Under the pieces are notes generated by a model. That model did no database searches and was not told where the DNA came from. It saw only the letters and a list, made by a program, of their open reading frames with translations. A DNA stretch of 64,000 nucleotides from Desulfurella amilsii (GTDB lineage Bacteria > Campylobacterota_A > Desulfurellia > Desulfurellales > Desulfurellaceae). Location: assembly GCF_002119425.1 (NCBI RefSeq), contig NZ_MDSU01000018.1, forward strand, positions 496,001-560,000, written 5' to 3'. Made by a program: the position numbers and the translations under genes. Shown piece by piece: positions 1 to 9,004 of this stretch. Each line of letters starts with the position of its first letter. The stretch's first letter is position 1.

Positions 1-1
1 C

Positions 2-1063
2 CACCTATTTTGTTTTTTTACTTTTTTTGTAGACCAGTTTGTTATTACATACTTTATGTACAATACGGGAGGTATCTACAGCGTGTTTTACAGCGGATAC
101 TTCGTTATTATCTCTATAGCCTCAATACTCCTTGGCCTTTCTTATGGGCTTTTCCTTGCTCTTGCTGCCAGTGTATTTATATTGTATCTTGGCATAAGTG
201 TGTCTTTTAATACCCTAGATTTGGTTTACAAAATTATACCACTTTTTATCATAGCTTTGCCTTCTGGTGTTATTAGTGAGTATATGGCGTATTACTCAAT
301 TATCAGGGAAAATTTAAAAAACGAGCTCGAAGAAAAAAATCTACAACTTACAAAATACATTAAAGAAATAGACTCACTCCAAAAACAATTAATAGAGCAG
401 GAAAAAAGAAAAATATTAGAAACCTTCACAGAAGATATGTCGCATGTGTTAAAAAATCCATTAATGTCCATTGGTGGTATAGCAGATATCCTTGATAGAA
501 AAATCAAAGAGGGCAAAATTGAAGATATTGACAAATATATTGAAAGAATTAAAAACGAAAGTAAAAAGCTCAATGTTGTGCTAAACAATGTTTTACAAAT
601 ATCAGACGGAAAAATGGTATTTGAAGATCTTAACATCATTGCCTTGTTTGATGGAATAATTGCAGATTTTAAAAAAAGAATAAAAAATTTAAATTTTAAC
701 GTTAACATGGATGGACATGTAAAATTTGTCAAACTAGATAAAAAGAAATTTACAGTAGTAATTAACAATGTTATAGATAGTTTACTTGAGACAAAAAAAG
801 ACTCTACAACTATCTATATTCAATCATACCAAAAAACAATCTCTAACAAAAAAATATTGATCATAGAAATCTCAAATAGACAGTATGTGATCCCGCAGGC
901 TATTCTAAACAACATATTCGAGCCATTTGTTTCTGGTGGTTCTACTAAAAAAGGTATAGCTTTGCCTGTTGTAAAAAATATAATAAATCTGCATGGTGGA
1001 ACTGTTGATGTTGAAAGCGATGAAAATGGCACTATATTTAAAATAAGTTTACCAATTTTATAA
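2..1063 (+). CDS. Sensor histidine kinase-like protein, 5' end cut by window; ATP-binding boxes degenerate
   Basis: The reading frame is open from base 2, so the gene starts upstream; the ATG at 56 lies inside a hydrophobic stretch and is probably internal. Numbering from that ATG, residues 1-80 are membrane segments, 85-120 a charged coiled coil, and a DHp-type helix follows with His130 in a D-M-S-H-V-L-K-N-P-L context. The C-terminal part has the HATPase outline (F-E-P-F-V, then L-H-G-G), but the G1 box, normally D-N-G-x-G-I-P, reads N-R-Q-Y-V-I-P, and G-T-G-L-G-L is replaced by K-K-G-I-A-L-P. The second N-box Asn is Asp. ATP binding is therefore doubtful. It precedes the radical SAM gene by 10 nt and is probably co-transcribed. 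No response regulator lies next to it. Confidence 0.8.
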   Translation, partial: HLFCFFTFFVDQFVITYFMYNTGGIYSVFYSGYFVIISIASILLGLSYGLFLALAASVFILYLGISVSFNTLDLVYKIIPLFIIALPSGVISEYMAYYSIIRENLKNELEEKNLQLTKYIKEIDSLQKQLIEQEKRKILETFTEDMSHVLKNPLMSIGGIADILDRKIKEGKIEDIDKYIERIKNESKKLNVVLNNVLQISDGKMVFEDLNIIALFDGIIADFKKRIKNLNFNVNMDGHVKFVKLDKKKFTVVINNVIDSLLETKKDSTTIYIQSYQKTISNKKILIIEISNRQYVIPQAILNNIFEPFVSGGSTKKGIALPVVKNIINLHGGTVDVESDENGTIFKISLPIL

Positions 1064-1073
1064 GGAGTCAAAT

Positions 1074-2081
1074 ATGAAAGAAGCGTATTTATATAAGCAA
1101 TTAAATAATAAAAAAGTAAGATGCGATTTATGTTCTCACAGGTGCGTAATTGAAGAAAATCAGGTAGGAATTTGCAAAGTAAGAAAAAATATCAACGGCA
1201 AACTCTACAGTTTGGTTTATGAAAAAGTCATAGCCCAAGCTGTTGACCCAATTGAAAAAAAACCTCTATACCACTTTTTGCCTGGATCTAAAAGCTACTC
1301 TATAGCCACAGTTGGGTGTAATTTTACATGTTTAAACTGCCAAAATTACGAGATCAGTCAATATATGTATTATCATGATGAGCCAGCTGGAAAATATTAT
1401 TCTGTAAATAATGTGGTATCTGATGCTATATTTTTAGATTGTAGCTCTATTTCCTATACCTACACAGAACCTACCGTATTTTTTGAATATGCTATAGATT
1501 GCGCATACAATGCTAAATTAAAAGGCTTGAAAAATGTTTTTGTTACTAATGGATTTTTCACCAAACAAGCCTTAGACAAAATGACAGGTTTAATCGATGC
1601 AGTTAATATCGATCTAAAATCTATGAGTGAATCTTTTTATAAAAACATAGCTGGCGGGAGATTAAAACCTGTGCTAAATTCTATTGAATACTCAAAAGGA
1701 AAAGGCATCTGGGTTGAGATAACTACACTTGTTATGCCTACACTAAACGATACTGATGATGAAATTGAAAAAATAGCTAGATTTATCAAATCCATAGATG
1801 TAAATATACCATGGCATATCAGCGCATTTTACCCCACATATAAATTAACCAACATAGGTCCAACAAGCATTAAAACCATTCAAAAAGCCTATGAAATTGG
1901 GAAATCTGTCGGTTTAAGGTATGTTTATGGTGGTAATATAACGAAGAACAATCTTGAAAATACGTATTGCTACAATTGTGGAGAATTGTTGATTGAACGT
2001 AACGGTTTTGCTATAATAAAAAATACTACTTTAGGCAACAGGTGCCCAAAGTGTAATGCAGAAATTGCTGGAGTGTTATGA
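1074..2081 (+). CDS. amrS: AmmeMemoRadiSam system radical SAM enzyme
   Basis: 335 aa. The radical SAM CxxxCxxC motif is Cys82, Cys86 and Cys89 (G-C-N-F-T-C-L-N-C). An N-terminal cysteine cluster (Cys17, 20, 24, 34) precedes it and a C-terminal zinc-ribbon-like pair, C-Y-N-C and C-P-K-C, closes the protein. This layout is that of the AmrS family, often misnamed pyruvate formate-lyase activating enzyme; the substrate of the family is not settled. The usual AMMECR1 and MEMO partners are not in this window. The start ATG has a good Shine-Dalgarno (AAGGAGT). The stop overlaps the next ATG (ATGA), so translation is probably coupled to the phosphoribosyltransferase. Confidence 0.88.
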   Translation: MKEAYLYKQLNNKKVRCDLCSHRCVIEENQVGICKVRKNINGKLYSLVYEKVIAQAVDPIEKKPLYHFLPGSKSYSIATVGCNFTCLNCQNYEISQYMYYHDEPAGKYYSVNNVVSDAIFLDCSSISYTYTEPTVFFEYAIDCAYNAKLKGLKNVFVTNGFFTKQALDKMTGLIDAVNIDLKSMSESFYKNIAGGRLKPVLNSIEYSKGKGIWVEITTLVMPTLNDTDDEIEKIARFIKSIDVNIPWHISAFYPTYKLTNIGPTSIKTIQKAYEIGKSVGLRYVYGGNITKNNLENTYCYNCGELLIERNGFAIIKNTTLGNRCPKCNAEIAGVL

Positions 2082-2587
2082 ACTTAAAAAAAATTATCGA
2101 TAAAAAAGATATAGAACGTCGCATAATCGAGCTTTCTAAACAGATCAATAAGGCATTTCAAAATAAACATGTAGTTGTATTTTATATAGAGAAAGGTGCA
2201 AAACCATTTTTTGATAAACTATCAAAGTATTTTGAGTTTGACTATAAATACGAATCAATTGGTGTGAAAAGTTATGAGTATGACAAAAGCGCACAGTTAA
2301 AATGGCTTAAAAAACCAACATTGGATGTCAGCGCTAATGTGTGTTTATTAATTGACGATATACTAGATACGGGTCAAACAATATCTAAAGTCAAGGATTA
2401 CATTTTAGGAATGGGGGCAAAAACTGTTTATATATGCGTAGCAATAGATAAAAAAGAAAGTAGAATAATGAATATTGAGCCTGATTTTAAATTATTTGAT
2501 GTGAAAAAAGGTTTTTTAGTTGGCTTCGGTATGGACTATAATGAAAAATACAGAGATTTGGAAGATATTTATGAAATTGCACTTTAA
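2078..2587 (+). CDS. Phosphoribosyltransferase, hypoxanthine/purine type
   Basis: 169 aa, type I PRTase fold. The PRPP-binding loop is at residues 91-101 (L-I-D-D-I-L-D-T-G-Q-T), with the two acidic residues Asp93 and Asp94 followed by DTG. Length and motif spacing fit hypoxanthine phosphoribosyltransferases that salvage purine bases with PRPP in the cytoplasm, but the base specificity cannot be read by eye. It overlaps amrS by 4 nt and the following PRTase gene by 17 nt, so the two PRTases are translationally coupled. Confidence 0.8.
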   Translation: MNLKKIIDKKDIERRIIELSKQINKAFQNKHVVVFYIEKGAKPFFDKLSKYFEFDYKYESIGVKSYEYDKSAQLKWLKKPTLDVSANVCLLIDDILDTGQTISKVKDYILGMGAKTVYICVAIDKKESRIMNIEPDFKLFDVKKGFLVGFGMDYNEKYRDLEDIYEIAL

Positions 2588-3191
2588 AAACAGAGAGCAA
2601 GTTGGTATAGAATTAGCAGAAAAATTAAAAGATATGGTAAAAGGAGAGCCTGCAGTTGTACTTGGCCTGCCGCGTGGGGGTGTGCCTATTGCTTCAATTA
2701 TAGCAAAAACACTCAATCTAGAATTTAATATCTACGTTTCAAAAAAAATACCACATCCTCAAGACGAAGAATTTGCTATTGGGGCTATTGGTGAATTTGG
2801 CGAGGTATCGGTTAATCCTTTTTTTCCAAATGTAATTACAAAAAGCTCCATTGAAAACATTAAGAATAAAATTAATTCTTATATAAATAAATACCGAAAA
2901 AAACCTCTACCTAGTCTTGAATCAAAAATAGTTATTTTAGCTGATGATGGCATAGCTACCGGTCTTTCAATGATGGCAGCGATAAAAGATATACAACAAT
3001 TTCATCCAAAAAAAATTCTAGCGGCAACAGGTGTAGCAGCACAGGATACTTTTGAAAAACTAAATAAAATGACAACAGTTGTTGCTTTAATTATTTCCAA
3101 TGATCCCTTTTTTAGCGTTGGTATGTATTATGAAGATTTTCACCAATTAACCGATCAAGAGGTCGAAAGAATCCTGTCTGATGAACAATAA
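2571..3191 (+). CDS. Phosphoribosyltransferase family protein (second, unrelated subgroup)
   Basis: 206 aa from the ATG at 2571, chosen because TGGAAG lies 6 nt upstream and the protein then begins M-K-L-H-F-K-N-R-E, the usual start of this subgroup; a longer frame from 2520 is possible. Residues 31-38 (L-G-L-P-R-G-G-V) and the PRPP loop around residue 122 (I-V-I-L-A-D-D-G-I-A-T-G) are typical of the broadly distributed PRTase proteins of unknown substrate that sit beside stress or hydrolase genes. It overlaps the PRTase before it and the PP-loop gene after it, within one operon. Confidence 0.8.
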   Translation: MKLHFKNREQVGIELAEKLKDMVKGEPAVVLGLPRGGVPIASIIAKTLNLEFNIYVSKKIPHPQDEEFAIGAIGEFGEVSVNPFFPNVITKSSIENIKNKINSYINKYRKKPLPSLESKIVILADDGIATGLSMMAAIKDIQQFHPKKILAATGVAAQDTFEKLNKMTTVVALIISNDPFFSVGMYYEDFHQLTDQEVERILSDEQ

Positions 3192-4149
3192 AGCTATAAT
3201 TTTATACTCTGGCGGTTTAGATAGTTTGCTTGCTTTGCATATAGCACTAAGACTTGGCCTCGAAGTGTCAGCACTTTTTATAGAAACACCATTTTATAAA
3301 AAAGATGCAAAAACATTACAGGATGATCTAGAAAAACTTCACGTAAAACTATATATAGCAGAAATCAGCGATACATATCTGGGTATTTTAAAAAACCCCA
3401 CTTATGGTTTTGGCAAAAACTTAAACCCATGTCTTGATTGTAGAATCATGATGTTTGACGAAGCTAAAAAGCTTATGGAAAAAATCGGCGCTTATTTTAT
3501 CATAACAGGAGAAGTATTGAGTCAACGCCCATTTAGTCAAAGAAATAAAGCAAATATCCTTCTTATTGAAAAAAAGTCTCAACTTGAAAACCTTGTATTA
3601 AGACCGCTGTCTGCTAAACTGCTTCCTCCAACACTACCAGAGCTAAAAGGAATTGTTGATCGTAATAAGTTGTATGCCATATCGGGCAGATCTAGAAAGC
3701 CGCAACTTGCCCTAGCTAAACTTTTTAATATTGAACACTTTGAAACACCATCCGGCGGTTGTTTACTAACTGAACCGTACTTTGCAAATAGACTTAAAAA
3801 TTTCTTAGATCTAGATTTACTAGAACATTATAAACTAGCCCATGTCGGAAGACACTTTAAAATTAATGATAATTTGCTTATTGTTGCCCGTCAACAAAAC
3901 GAATTTGATATAATTGCCAATTATAAAAACATGTTTGATTTTTTTGAAACAAAGGATTCTCCTGGAACATGCGCTATATTCCTAAAAAAATCTACGCAAA
4001 ATGAAAAAATACTTGCATCAAAAATTGTTTTAAGATATTCTAAAAAAGCAAAAAGCGTTTTATGTTTTTCAAATGGCAATTACCAGTTATTTGAAGATCT
4101 TGAGCCAATAGAAGAAAATAAATTAATGGAGTTAAGGGTAGAGGCATAG
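3181..4149 (+). CDS. PP-loop ATPase, MnmA/ThiI-like tRNA thiolation family
   Basis: 322 aa. The N-terminal P-P-loop is S-G-G-L-D-S (residues 10-15), which in this superfamily adenylates a uridine before sulfur transfer. Cys84 and Cys87 (N-P-C-L-D-C) and Cys194 (S-G-G-C-L-L-T) sit where MnmA-like thiolases place their catalytic cysteines. It is not canonical MnmA, being shorter in the tRNA-binding part and carrying its own C-terminal extension from about residue 210. The role is probably in tRNA or another sulfur-insertion reaction. The start overlaps the previous gene by 11 nt, and prfA starts directly after the stop. Confidence 0.7.
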   Translation: MNNKAIILYSGGLDSLLALHIALRLGLEVSALFIETPFYKKDAKTLQDDLEKLHVKLYIAEISDTYLGILKNPTYGFGKNLNPCLDCRIMMFDEAKKLMEKIGAYFIITGEVLSQRPFSQRNKANILLIEKKSQLENLVLRPLSAKLLPPTLPELKGIVDRNKLYAISGRSRKPQLALAKLFNIEHFETPSGGCLLTEPYFANRLKNFLDLDLLEHYKLAHVGRHFKINDNLLIVARQQNEFDIIANYKNMFDFFETKDSPGTCAIFLKKSTQNEKILASKIVLRYSKKAKSVLCFSNGNYQLFEDLEPIEENKLMELRVEA

Positions 4150-5211
4150 ATGATAGACAAGTTAGAAGCTTTAGAAAAAAAATACAATGAAATCCAAGAG
4201 CAAATGAGTTCTCAAGAGGTATTAAACAACTATGAAAAACTAAAAAACCTAAATGAAGATCTAAAAAAAATTACACCGGCCGTTGAAAAATATAAGTTAT
4301 ACAAAAGCATTCAAAATCAGATAAACCAAAATGAAGAGCTCTTAAAAGACAGCGAACTCAAAGAATTAGCTAAGGAAGAAATAAAAGAGCTGGAAATAAA
4401 AAGCTCACAATTAATGGATGAACTTAAATTCATGTTATTGCCCAAAGATCCCTTAGATGAAAAAGATATAATATTAGAGATTAGAGCGGGCACTGGTGGT
4501 GAAGAGGCGGCACTTTTTGCACAGGATTTATTTAGAATGTATACCCGATATGCAGAAAATAAAAATTTCAAAGTAGAAATTTTAGAAAAAAGTTTATCAG
4601 ACACTGGTGGTATAAAAGAAATAATAGCAAATGTTAGGGGAAAAGGGGTATACTCTAAATTTAAATTTGAAAGTGGCACACATAGGGTTCAAAGAGTACC
4701 TATTACTGAATCTCAGGGCAGAATTCATACATCAGCAGCGACGGTTGCAGTGCTGCCAGAAGCTGATGATGTTGAGGTAAATGTGAACCCAGATGATTTG
4801 AGAATTGATGTATACAGATCCTCTGGATCTGGTGGCCAACATGTAAATACTACTGATTCTGCTGTAAGGATAACTCATATACCAACTGGTCTTGTAGCTA
4901 CTTGCCAAGACGAAAAATCCCAATACAAAAACAAAGAAAAAGCAATGAAAATTCTATATGCAAGGCTTTCTGATTTTTACAGAAGCCAGCAAGAATCGCA
5001 AATTGCACAAGCTAGAAAGGCTCAAGTTGGCAGTGGGGATAGGTCAGAGCGCATTAGAACATACAATTTTCCTCAAGGGCGCGTAACAGACCACAGGATA
5101 AATTTAACTTTATACAAGCTTAATCAGATACTTGAAGGCGAACTTGATGAACTTATTGAGGCATTATTAATTGCAGATCAAACTAAAAAATTAAGTCAAA
5201 CAGAGAATTAA
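4150..5211 (+). CDS. prfA: Peptide chain release factor 1
   Basis: 353 aa, full length for RF1. The catalytic GGQ tripeptide is at residues 228-230 (S-G-S-G-G-Q-H-V-N). The stop-codon-reading P-x-T motif is present as P-I-T in V-P-I-T-E-S-Q-G-R, supporting RF1 (UAG/UAA) rather than RF2. It acts in the ribosomal A site to release the finished peptide. The gene is packed without spacing after the PP-loop gene and immediately before the YitT gene (TTG start one base after the stop). The methylase prmC, often next to prfA, is not here. Confidence 0.96.
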   Translation: MIDKLEALEKKYNEIQEQMSSQEVLNNYEKLKNLNEDLKKITPAVEKYKLYKSIQNQINQNEELLKDSELKELAKEEIKELEIKSSQLMDELKFMLLPKDPLDEKDIILEIRAGTGGEEAALFAQDLFRMYTRYAENKNFKVEILEKSLSDTGGIKEIIANVRGKGVYSKFKFESGTHRVQRVPITESQGRIHTSAATVAVLPEADDVEVNVNPDDLRIDVYRSSGSGGQHVNTTDSAVRITHIPTGLVATCQDEKSQYKNKEKAMKILYARLSDFYRSQQESQIAQARKAQVGSGDRSERIRTYNFPQGRVTDHRINLTLYKLNQILEGELDELIEALLIADQTKKLSQTEN

Positions 5212-6063
5212 TTGAGCAAAAACAACCTTTTTAACATTTTAACCAGTTTTTCTTTAATCACTTTTGGAGTATTGGTAGAAAGCTTTGGTATAAAAAGTTT
5301 CTTGCTACCAAATGAATTTATAGACGGCGGCATAACTGGTATTTCGATGTTAATTCATTTTGTAACACATATTGATTTGGGCTTGCTAATAATTATTCTT
5401 AACATCCCATTTTTGATATTCGGTTATTTTAGTATTTCAAGATTATTTATGATAAAAAGTATTTTTGCCATTTTATTATTGGGTTTTTTTGTATTTTTTA
5501 TCAATTTCCCAATCATAACGCATGATAAATTACTAAGTGCTGTATTTGGCGGATTTTTTTTGGGTGCGGGGGTTGGCTTAGTTGTAAAAAATGGGGGTAT
5601 ATCTGATGGCACCGAATTAATGGCTGTAGTTTTAGGCAAAAAATTATCTGTAACAGTTGGTAATGTAATACTGTTTTTAAATATACTGATATTTATTAGC
5701 GCTTCATTTTTTTTAGGAATCGATAAAGCACTATACTCCATTTTGGCTTACTTCAGCGCTTACAAGACAATGGACTTTATTATATACGGCATAGAAGAAT
5801 ACAATAATGTGATTATAATATCAGACAAAAACCAAGAAATCAAAAATATGATTATTCACGAATTCAAAAAAGGCGTTACGGTTTATAAAACATACGGAGG
5901 CTTCACTGGTTTAGAACAAGAATCCTTATCATGCGTCGTTACGCGACTAGAAATGATAAAATTAAAAAAGTTAATTTTTGATATAGATGAGGGTGCTTTT
6001 GTTATAGTGCACCCGATCTCTCAGGCAACTGGCGGAATTATTACAAAGCATATTAAAGCCTGA
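5212..6063 (+). CDS. YitT family membrane protein with C-terminal DUF2179 domain
   Basis: 283 aa starting with TTG right after the prfA stop codon. Five to six hydrophobic segments occupy residues 10-190, with the family-typical turns G-G-I-T-G-I-S and G-G-I-S-D-G-T-E. A soluble C-terminal domain (about 200-283) contains Y-K-T-Y-G-G-F-T-G, typical of DUF2179. YitT proteins are inner-membrane proteins of unknown transport function. The gene ends 4 nt before the convergent aminotransferase stop codon, with no terminator visible between them. Confidence 0.85.
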   Translation: MSKNNLFNILTSFSLITFGVLVESFGIKSFLLPNEFIDGGITGISMLIHFVTHIDLGLLIIILNIPFLIFGYFSISRLFMIKSIFAILLLGFFVFFINFPIITHDKLLSAVFGGFFLGAGVGLVVKNGGISDGTELMAVVLGKKLSVTVGNVILFLNILIFISASFFLGIDKALYSILAYFSAYKTMDFIIYGIEEYNNVIIISDKNQEIKNMIIHEFKKGVTVYKTYGGFTGLEQESLSCVVTRLEMIKLKKLIFDIDEGAFVIVHPISQATGGIITKHIKA

Positions 6064-6067
6064 GTTT

Positions 6068-7420
6068 TTAGAGATTTGAAACTTTTAAACCCATTGACCT
6101 TTTTTGCTCATATTGTCTTATCAGTTCAACAAACAAATAAGATACAAGCTCCATTTCACTTTCACTAACCACACAGGCAATCCTTGCTTGAGTGTTAGCG
6201 AAAGCATTTTGGTTTTTATAAAAACCTCTAACAGGAGCAACTAAAAGCGTCAATTTTTGACCTGATATTTCCACAAAGCCATCGTTAGCGCAATACATTA
6301 CGAAATCATCCATGTCAAAATTGGGCTTTACAATATTTCTCACATCAACGATAGAGTAGATAGATGCTTGAGGCTGAGTTACGATAATATTTGGATCAAG
6401 TTTTTTAAAGTTAGTATATAGGTTTTTCAGTATTTTTTTATAGTGCTCTCTCAAACTTTTAACCCAATTTTGAAGATCACTCACAGACTCATGCGCCAAA
6501 GCACCTCCAATATACTGATCAACAACAGATGGGCAAATATACGTAGTGTTAGCAGCACGTGCTTGTTCAAAAAATAATTTGTTATCTGTAACTAAAGCAC
6601 CCATCCTCAAGCCACATGCATTAAAGACTTTAGAAAGCGTCTCTATGCTTATTCTTATACCAGCACTTTCAATGCCTTTTACATCTTGCTCTGATATATT
6701 CCATATTGAAGGTGCATAATCAATTCCATCTACGTAATAAAGACCACGGTAAGCTTCATCACTAATTAAAAACATATTGTGCTTCATACAAACTTTTGCG
6801 TATTCATTTATTTGTTTTTGTGTGGTTAGTGTGCCAGATGGGTTATCGTATGGAATCATAAGCATACCGCCTGGTTTGTACATTTCTATAAGATTTTCTA
6901 AATAATCTATGCTAATTTCGCTAAAGATTCCATCTGGTGTTAAGTTTCTACTTACAGATATAACACCCACACCTAGTTCTTCACCTATTGATACATAGTT
7001 TGTATAAACTGGATCCAACACTAAAAGAGGTTTTTCTCCACTTAAAGATTTACCACAAGCGCCAAGCATTACAAGTTTCATTATGTGAGAGCCACCAGTA
7101 TCGACTAAACTATAAAGGTTAGGTTTGCATTCTGGTTTTAAAAAAGATTTTATGATATTTTTAAATGCGTCATTTATTTCATCAATACCTTCTGTTTGTG
7201 TATAACGCCAGATACCTTTAATTAAATTTTCGTCTTTTGGGTTTAAAAACCTCTCAAGCATAGCCGGGTGCGTTGGTAAAGACACGTTACCTATTGCTAC
7301 ATTTATTGCTTTTATATTTTCGGTTGGATTTTGAGATTGTCTTTGGTTAAAGAAAATACCTGCTTTCCTAATACACGACGGCTCAATATGTTCAAAAAAC
7401 TCTGATATTTTTGTACCCAT
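6068..7420 (-). CDS. Pyridoxal-phosphate-dependent aminotransferase, class I/II
   Basis: 450 aa fold-type I aminotransferase. The internal-aldimine lysine is expected in E-T-L-S-K-V-F-N-A-C-G-L-R-M-G, and the substrate/PLP Asn-Pro motif is in M-I-P-Y-D-N-P-S-G-T. The Asp-Glu-Ala-Tyr (I-S-D-E-A-Y-R-G) that holds the pyridine ring is also present. It is longer than aspartate aminotransferases (about 400 aa), the extra being at the N-terminus. The amino donor and acceptor cannot be told from sequence alone. It stands as a single minus-strand gene with its own promoter at 7455-7484. Confidence 0.85.
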   Translation of the reverse strand: MGTKISEFFEHIEPSCIRKAGIFFNQRQSQNPTENIKAINVAIGNVSLPTHPAMLERFLNPKDENLIKGIWRYTQTEGIDEINDAFKNIIKSFLKPECKPNLYSLVDTGGSHIMKLVMLGACGKSLSGEKPLLVLDPVYTNYVSIGEELGVGVISVSRNLTPDGIFSEISIDYLENLIEMYKPGGMLMIPYDNPSGTLTTQKQINEYAKVCMKHNMFLISDEAYRGLYYVDGIDYAPSIWNISEQDVKGIESAGIRISIETLSKVFNACGLRMGALVTDNKLFFEQARAANTTYICPSVVDQYIGGALAHESVSDLQNWVKSLREHYKKILKNLYTNFKKLDPNIIVTQPQASIYSIVDVRNIVKPNFDMDDFVMYCANDGFVEISGQKLTLLVAPVRGFYKNQNAFANTQARIACVVSESEMELVSYLFVELIRQYEQKRSMGLKVSNL

Positions 7421-7454
7421 ACATCCCCCTTTTTTTTAAAGTTTATTAGGCCAA

Positions 7455-7484
7455 TCTATACCACCTTTTATTATATTTTGTCAA
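7455..7484 (-). promoter_or_regulatory. Sigma-70-type promoter for the aminotransferase gene
   Basis: On the minus strand, TTGACA (7479-7484), an 18-nt spacer and TATAGA (7455-7460). The leader to the ATG at 7420 is about 30 nt and contains a purine-rich run (GGGGGA) as ribosome-binding site. Confidence 0.6.
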
Positions 7485-7492
7485 GTATAAAA

Positions 7493-8836
7493 TTAATTGT
7501 CATTTAATGGCAAAAAGTCATTGTTTGGCGTTTGGACATCCTTTAGGGCAAGCTGTATTTTTCTGGTCCTAACACCGACTAAGTCATCTAATTCTTTATC
7601 TGCATCTCTTATTTTGCTTTGGGCTTTTTCTAAAACACCACCAAACTTTTCAAATTCTTTTTTAACCTGCATGAGCGTTTCCATTATTTTATGGGCATTT
7701 TTTTCAATTGTTAGGGTCCTAAAACCCATTTGCAAACTATTTAAAAATGCGGCCAAAGTAGTGGGGCCTGTTATTACTACCTTGTAATCCCTCATTATGG
7801 ATTCAAATAAACCATCAATGCGCAAAACTTCAGAATACAGACCTTCGTAAGGCAAAAACATTATGCCAAAATCTGTAGTGTATGGAGCTTCAATATATTT
7901 GGTCTTTATGTCTTTTGCAAATTGCTTAATATTTTGCTCAAGGGATTTTTGCGTGCTAGCAATCTCATTAAGCTGCCCTGTTTCGTAATATTCAAGTAAA
8001 CGCTGATAATTTTCAATAGGGAATTTTGAATCGACAGGTAACCATACAGTTTCATTGTCACCATTTCCAGGTAATTTAATGGCAAACTCAACCACCTCAG
8101 TGCTATTGGGTTTTGTTCTAACATTTTTTTCATAAAAAGTTGTGCTCAGTATATCATCAAGTATTTTCTCAAGTTGCAATTCTCCCAGTATGCCCCTATT
8201 TTTTACATTTGTTAAAACTTTTTTAAGATCACCAACACCGTTTGCCAATGCCTGCATCTCGCCAAGACCCTTGTGCACCATCTCAAGCCTTTCACTAACC
8301 TGTTTAAAAGATTCGCCTAACTTTTTCTCAAGCGATTCATGAAGTTTTTCGTCGACGGTTTGACGCATCTGCTCTAACTTACTTTCATTATCAATCCTAA
8401 TTTTTTCTAATTTTTCTTCAACCATATGTCGTATATTATCCAAATTTTTATCTATAGTTTGGCTTTGTAGCTTTAACTCTTGCGTAAACTTTTCAAGCTT
8501 GTCTTCGTTTGATGTAATAAGTTTTTCATGCTTTAAAGAAATATCTACAAGTGATTTAGAAACTATCGATTCGATACTTTCCATCTTCTCTTTTATTTCT
8601 CTACTTAACGCACCAAGCAATTTGTCGTTATTGTTAAGCATCATGCTAAAATTTGAATTTATGTCGCTTTTAGTTCTAGATAATTCGTCTTTTAAGCTTG
8701 CTTCAATTTGATTTAGTACGTTGTTTAATTGATCTAACTTTAAAAAAAGGGAATCCAATTTTGAAAGCTTAAATAACACATAAAACGCCACAAAAGTTGC
8801 TATAACCGATACAGTCAATATAACAAAATCAATCAT
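7493..8836 (-). CDS. rmuC: DNA recombination protein RmuC homologue
   Basis: 447 aa from the ATG at 8836; the longer frame would start inside the tRNA-Leu gene and is rejected. Residues 1-23 form one membrane anchor (I-D-F-V-I-L-T-V-S-V), residues 25-210 a long coiled coil, and the C-terminal half the RmuC nuclease-like domain (V-W-L-P-V-D-S-K-F-P, then T-D-F-G-I-M-F-L-P-Y-E, then G-P-T-T-L-A-A-F-L-N). RmuC limits DNA inversions and is thought to act on DNA ends at the membrane. It lies alone between the aminotransferase and tRNA-Leu. Confidence 0.92.
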   Translation of the reverse strand: MIDFVILTVSVIATFVAFYVLFKLSKLDSLFLKLDQLNNVLNQIEASLKDELSRTKSDINSNFSMMLNNNDKLLGALSREIKEKMESIESIVSKSLVDISLKHEKLITSNEDKLEKFTQELKLQSQTIDKNLDNIRHMVEEKLEKIRIDNESKLEQMRQTVDEKLHESLEKKLGESFKQVSERLEMVHKGLGEMQALANGVGDLKKVLTNVKNRGILGELQLEKILDDILSTTFYEKNVRTKPNSTEVVEFAIKLPGNGDNETVWLPVDSKFPIENYQRLLEYYETGQLNEIASTQKSLEQNIKQFAKDIKTKYIEAPYTTDFGIMFLPYEGLYSEVLRIDGLFESIMRDYKVVITGPTTLAAFLNSLQMGFRTLTIEKNAHKIMETLMQVKKEFEKFGGVLEKAQSKIRDADKELDDLVGVRTRKIQLALKDVQTPNNDFLPLNDN

Positions 8837-8849
8837 ACCTTTGATTAAA

Positions 8850-8934
8850 TGGTGCGAGCGGGGAGACTCGAACTCCCACACCTTGCGGCACTAGATCCTA
8901 AGTCTAGCGCGTCTACCAGTTCCGCCACGCTCGC
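8850..8934 (-). tRNA. tRNA-Leu (anticodon UAG)
   Basis: Cloverleaf read on the minus strand: acceptor GCGAGCG pairs with CGCTCGC, the D-arm contains GGTAGACGCG, and the anticodon stem CTAGA/TCTAG carries the loop CTTAGGA with anticodon TAG. A long class II variable arm (TGCCGCAAGGTG) and the T-arm GTTCGAGTC follow. The 3' CCA is encoded (TGG at 8850-8852 on the plus strand). The large variable arm and the anticodon identify a leucine tRNA. Confidence 0.95.
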
Positions 8935-9004
8935 AAAAAAATCTATGTTAATATAACAAAGCACGCCAATTTTGTCAATTAGATACTCACAATTAACAAA
9001 AAAA

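Noticed and set aside
8837-8881. N-terminal extension of RmuC
   Set aside because: It would translate the 3' end of tRNA-Leu; the membrane anchor begins at the ATG at 8836.
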